NCBI GenBank assembly: GCA_046347945.1
Contig: JAXMFB010000008.1
Coordinates: 62,001 to 126,000, forward strand
Origin: Zeimonas sp046347945
GTDB lineage: Bacteria; Pseudomonadota; Gammaproteobacteria; Burkholderiales; Burkholderiaceae_E
Direction of reading: 5' to 3'
DNA: 64,000 bases
The translations under genes were made by a program, and so were the position numbers. Below are positions 61,627-64,000 of the stretch, in pieces. Under the pieces are notes generated by a model. The model ran no database searches and was not told the origin of the DNA. It saw only the letters and a program-made list of their open reading frames with translations. The stretch's first letter is position 1. Each line of letters starts with the position of its first letter.

Positions 61627-63051
61627 ATGAGCCGTCCCCTCCTCGATCTCGTCGTTCGCAATGCGCTGGTCTCGACGGCCGCCGACACGTTCGCCTGCGA
61701 CATCGGGATTCGCGACGGCATCGTGACGATGCTCGGCCGCGACCTGCCCGGCGCAGCCGCCGGGATCGATGCCCGCGGGCGCCATGTCACTCCGGGCGGC
61801 GTCGACGGCCATTGCCACCTCGACCAGCCGATGCCGGCTCCGGTGCGCATGGCCGACGGCTTCGACAGTGGCACCCGCTCGGCCGCCTGCGGCGGCACGA
61901 CGACGGTCATCCCGTTCGCGGCACAGGAAAAGGGGCAGTCGCTGCGCGAGGCCGTCGACGACTACCATCGGCGCGCGGGCTCGAAGGCGCACGTCGACTA
62001 CGCGTTCCACCTGATCGTCACCGACCCCTCGCCGCGCGTGCTCCACGAGGAACTGCCGGCGCTGATCGCCGAGGGCTACACGTCGTTCAAGATCTACATG
62101 ACCTACGACGACCTCAAGCTCGACGATCGCCAGATCCTCGACGTGCTCGAAGTCGCCCGGCGCCATCGCGCCATGCCGATGGTTCACGCGGAGAACTCCG
62201 AGTGCATCGCCTGGCTCGCCGATCGGCTGGTCGCGGCCGGGAACGTCGCGCCGCGCTACCACGCCGTCTCGCGGCCGATGCTCGTCGAGCGCGAGGCGAC
62301 GCACCGGGCGATCGCGCTGTCCGAACTCGTCGACGTCCCGATCCTGATCGTTCACGTCTCCGGACGCGAAGCAGTCGAGCAGATCCGGTGGGCGCGATCG
62401 CGCGGGTTGCGGATCCTCGCCGAGACCTGTCCCCAGTACCTCTTCCTGACTTCGGCCGACCTCGGCATCGACGACGACTACCGCGGCGCGAAGTGCGTCT
62501 GCAGCCCTCCGCCTCGCGACGAGGCGAACCAGAAGGTGATCTGGGACAGCCTGTCCGACGGGCTGTTCACCGTGTTCTCCTCCGATCACGCGCCGTTCTC
62601 GTTCGACGATCCGGCCGGAAAGAAACCTGGCGGCCACGAAGTCGCGTTTCCGCACGTGCCCAACGGCATCCCCGGACTCGAAACCAGGCTTCCGCTGCTC
62701 TTCTCCGAGGGCGTGCTCGCCGGCAGGATCTCGATCAACCGCTTTGTCGAGTTGACCTCGACGGCCCCGGCGAGGGCGTACGGCCTGCATCCGCGCAAGG
62801 GGACGATCGCGATCGGATCGGACGCCGACCTGGTCGTCTGGGACGAACGGGAAGTGGTCGTGTCCAACGACCAGCTTCACCACGCGGTCGACTACACCCC
62901 GTACGAGGGCCGCCGCCTGCGCGCCTGGCCTGCGCTCACGCTGCTTCGCGGCGAGGTCGTGTGGGACGGCCAGCGCTTTTCGCCCGGCAGCGGCGGCAGG
63001 TTCCTGCGCTGCGGCAGCCCCAGCATCCTGCCCGCGCACGAAGCGCGCTGA
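61627..63051 (+). CDS. Hydantoinase/dihydropyrimidinase
   Basis: A 474-residue amidohydrolase that opens five- or six-membered cyclic amides. The two-metal site is complete: GGVDGHCHLDQPM (His-x-His), the carboxylated Lys in SFKIYMTYDD, VHAENSE (His), IVHVSG (His), and FSSDHAPFS (Asp). The tail contains the usual substrate loop (GGHEVAFPHVPNGIPGLETR). Its regulator is divergent, and a hydantoin-racemase-family gene is convergent. Pyrimidine versus hydantoin preference cannot be decided. Confidence 0.93.
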   Translation: MSRPLLDLVVRNALVSTAADTFACDIGIRDGIVTMLGRDLPGAAAGIDARGRHVTPGGVDGHCHLDQPMPAPVRMADGFDSGTRSAACGGTTTVIPFAAQEKGQSLREAVDDYHRRAGSKAHVDYAFHLIVTDPSPRVLHEELPALIAEGYTSFKIYMTYDDLKLDDRQILDVLEVARRHRAMPMVHAENSECIAWLADRLVAAGNVAPRYHAVSRPMLVEREATHRAIALSELVDVPILIVHVSGREAVEQIRWARSRGLRILAETCPQYLFLTSADLGIDDDYRGAKCVCSPPPRDEANQKVIWDSLSDGLFTVFSSDHAPFSFDDPAGKKPGGHEVAFPHVPNGIPGLETRLPLLFSEGVLAGRISINRFVELTSTAPARAYGLHPRKGTIAIGSDADLVVWDEREVVVSNDQLHHAVDYTPYEGRRLRAWPALTLLRGEVVWDGQRFSPGSGGRFLRCGSPSILPAHEAR

Positions 63052-63087
63052 ACGCCGATGAGACACGGCGCCCGCGCCGCCGTGGCG

Positions 63088-63840
63088 TCAATGCGAACGG
63101 CGCCGCGCCAGCATTGCCGAGAGTGCCTGCGGCAGGCCGGCGTTGGGCTTCTCGGGCGGCGGGGCGAAGCTGCCGCTGCGAGCGCTACCCGGCCGCAAGG
63201 CTGCGAGCGATTCGGCATGGCGCACCGCGCTCGACACGCCATCGACGACCGGCACCGGGATGCGCCCCTGGAGCGCTCGCGCCAGTCCGGCCAGCGGGGC
63301 GCCAGCGAGAATGACGACGTCCGCGCCGTCCTCGTCGACTGCCGAGCGGCACAGTTGCTCGAGCCGCGCCGCGTGATCCTGCTGCACCGTTCCGATCGCC
63401 CGCAGCGGTTGATCCAGCGCCCGAATGCTCGCGAGGCGGCTGCCGAGATGGTTGTCTTCCACGCACTCGCGATACCAGGCCCGGATTCGGCCCGAAATGG
63501 CGACGATGGAGAAGCGCTTGCCCAGCAGGCACGCGCTGGCGAGGGCGGCTTCGGTCATCCCCACCACCGGAACGTCGAGCAGTTCGCGGAGTCCCGCGAT
63601 CCCGGGGTCGCCGAATGCGGCGATCACCACGGCATCGTGGCCATCGAAACGTTCCGAAATCGCGCACGCCGCAGCGTAGGCGCCGATCAGCGCCTCGAAG
63701 CGCGTCTCGATGTACGCCATGCCGAATTGCGCCGTCGTGACCGTGACCTCGGTCCCCGGCGAAGCGGCGCGCGCCGCCTCGGCGCCGATCAGCGCGGAGA
63801 CATCCTCGGAAATGTTGGGATTGACAACCAGTAGCCGCAT
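63088..63840 (-). CDS. Asp/Glu/hydantoin racemase superfamily protein lacking both catalytic Cys
   Basis: A 250-residue protein beginning MRLLVVNPNISEDVSALIG. The superfamily fold is clear. However, the first catalytic Cys (normally in VIACFGDPG) is Ala in VVIAAFGDPGIAG, and the second (normally in VLGC) is Gly in VVILAGAPLAG. A two-base cysteine racemization is therefore impossible, and another reaction, or a binding role, must be considered. The ATG at 63840 was chosen; a longer in-frame start exists. The palindrome TTGTCGACAA lies about 100 bases upstream. Confidence 0.88.
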   Translation of the reverse strand: MRLLVVNPNISEDVSALIGAEAARAASPGTEVTVTTAQFGMAYIETRFEALIGAYAAACAISERFDGHDAVVIAAFGDPGIAGLRELLDVPVVGMTEAALASACLLGKRFSIVAISGRIRAWYRECVEDNHLGSRLASIRALDQPLRAIGTVQQDHAARLEQLCRSAVDEDGADVVILAGAPLAGLARALQGRIPVPVVDGVSSAVRHAESLAALRPGSARSGSFAPPPEKPNAGLPQALSAMLARRRSH

Positions 63841-63938
63841 GGGGCGCTCCAGAAATCGTCGGATGTCGGCAGGCCCTTGCGCCCGCAAAAAAAGGATGAA
63901 TCCTCATCCGGATTGTGTCAACATGACTGTCGAACAAT

Positions 63939-63948
63939 TTGTCGACAA
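63939..63948. promoter_or_regulatory. Perfect TTGTCGACAA palindrome, likely GntR/FCD operator
   Basis: A 10-base perfect palindrome in the AT-richer gap upstream of the racemase-like gene, with a related half-site TTGTGTCAACA at 63913-63923. It resembles the sites beside the GntR gene, tying both units to one regulator. It may also serve a divergent gene beyond the right edge. Confidence 0.65.
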
Positions 63949-63987
63949 TCTTTCGGGCCGCCGGCAGCGAACCGCCCGAGCAAGCAT

Positions 63988-63992
63988 GGAGG
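63988..63992 (+). promoter_or_regulatory. Shine-Dalgarno-like GGAGG at the right edge
   Basis: GGAGG lies 8 bases from the end of the window, after the operator-containing gap. It is probably the ribosome site of a plus-strand gene that starts just outside the window, divergent from the racemase-like gene. An ATG at 63986 overlaps it and is a weaker alternative. Confidence 0.4.
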
Positions 63993-64000
63993 CAGACCGA

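Overview
The window is GC-rich chromosomal DNA (roughly 70% GC by eye) from a betaproteobacterium, most likely Burkholderiales. Two conserved housekeeping orders support this: ndk-rlmN-pilW-rodZ-ispG-hisS-yfgM-bamB-der, and hfq-hflX-hflK-hflC-DUF2065-hisZ-purA. A Bug/TctC binding protein and a Pil-Chp chemosensory cluster also fit. No phage, insertion sequence, rRNA or CRISPR array was seen.

Layout. 1-3.3 kb: the end of an MgtC/DUF4010 membrane protein, a universal stress protein, a YqjD-YqjE-like envelope pair, a CBS protein and a secreted nuclease. 3.3-7.5 kb (minus strand): rnr-rlmB-sirtuin, followed by tRNA-Leu(CAG) with its own promoter and terminator. 7.7-24.4 kb (minus strand): one long, tightly packed housekeeping gene string from ndk to a purine phosphoribosyltransferase. 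24.4-25.9 kb: a regulatory-looking intergenic region, a Bax-inhibitor-1 protein, and a very large nested inverted repeat. 25.9-31.1 kb: rlmD, an exonuclease, an nlpD-like gene with a frameshift, pcm, surE and a CBS protein. 31.3-38.5 kb: a type IV pilus-type chemosensory operon (two response regulators, CheW, MCP, hybrid CheA). 38.7-46.7 kb: metY, a hydrolase, a frameshifted yihY, DUF2069, dusA, and a molybdate operon (ModE-like regulator, modABC, ModE-type operator) full of small indels.

46.9-57.1 kb is an accessory catabolic region with visibly lower GC: an orphan NarL-type regulator, then a probable operon of ThDP enzyme, dehydrogenase, TRAP transporter, Bug protein and dehydrogenase. A divergent LacI regulator is flanked by LacI-consensus operators, and an SMP-30 lactonase lies behind it. 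The substrate is unknown, but lactonase, dehydrogenases and TRAP transport suggest a sugar acid or similar carboxylate. 60.8-64 kb is a second catabolic module: a GntR/FCD regulator, a hydantoinase/dihydropyrimidinase, and a hydantoin-racemase-family protein that lacks both catalytic cysteines. TTGTCGACAA-like sites sit in front of the regulator and in front of the racemase-like gene.

The most interesting system is at 57.7-59.6 kb. An ECF sigma factor is translationally coupled to a membrane anti-sigma-like protein whose periplasmic part resembles the small DsrE-like lipoprotein encoded divergently next door. Both transcription units have the same promoter-like motif, GGAAT-N17-CGTC, facing outwards. 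This looks like a self-contained envelope signalling module in which a DsrE-type domain is the sensor.

Caution: nlpD, yihY and modABC carry 1-2 base indels in GC-rich runs, while the operon junctions, operator and regulator around modABC are intact. Sequence error is at least as likely as gene decay.
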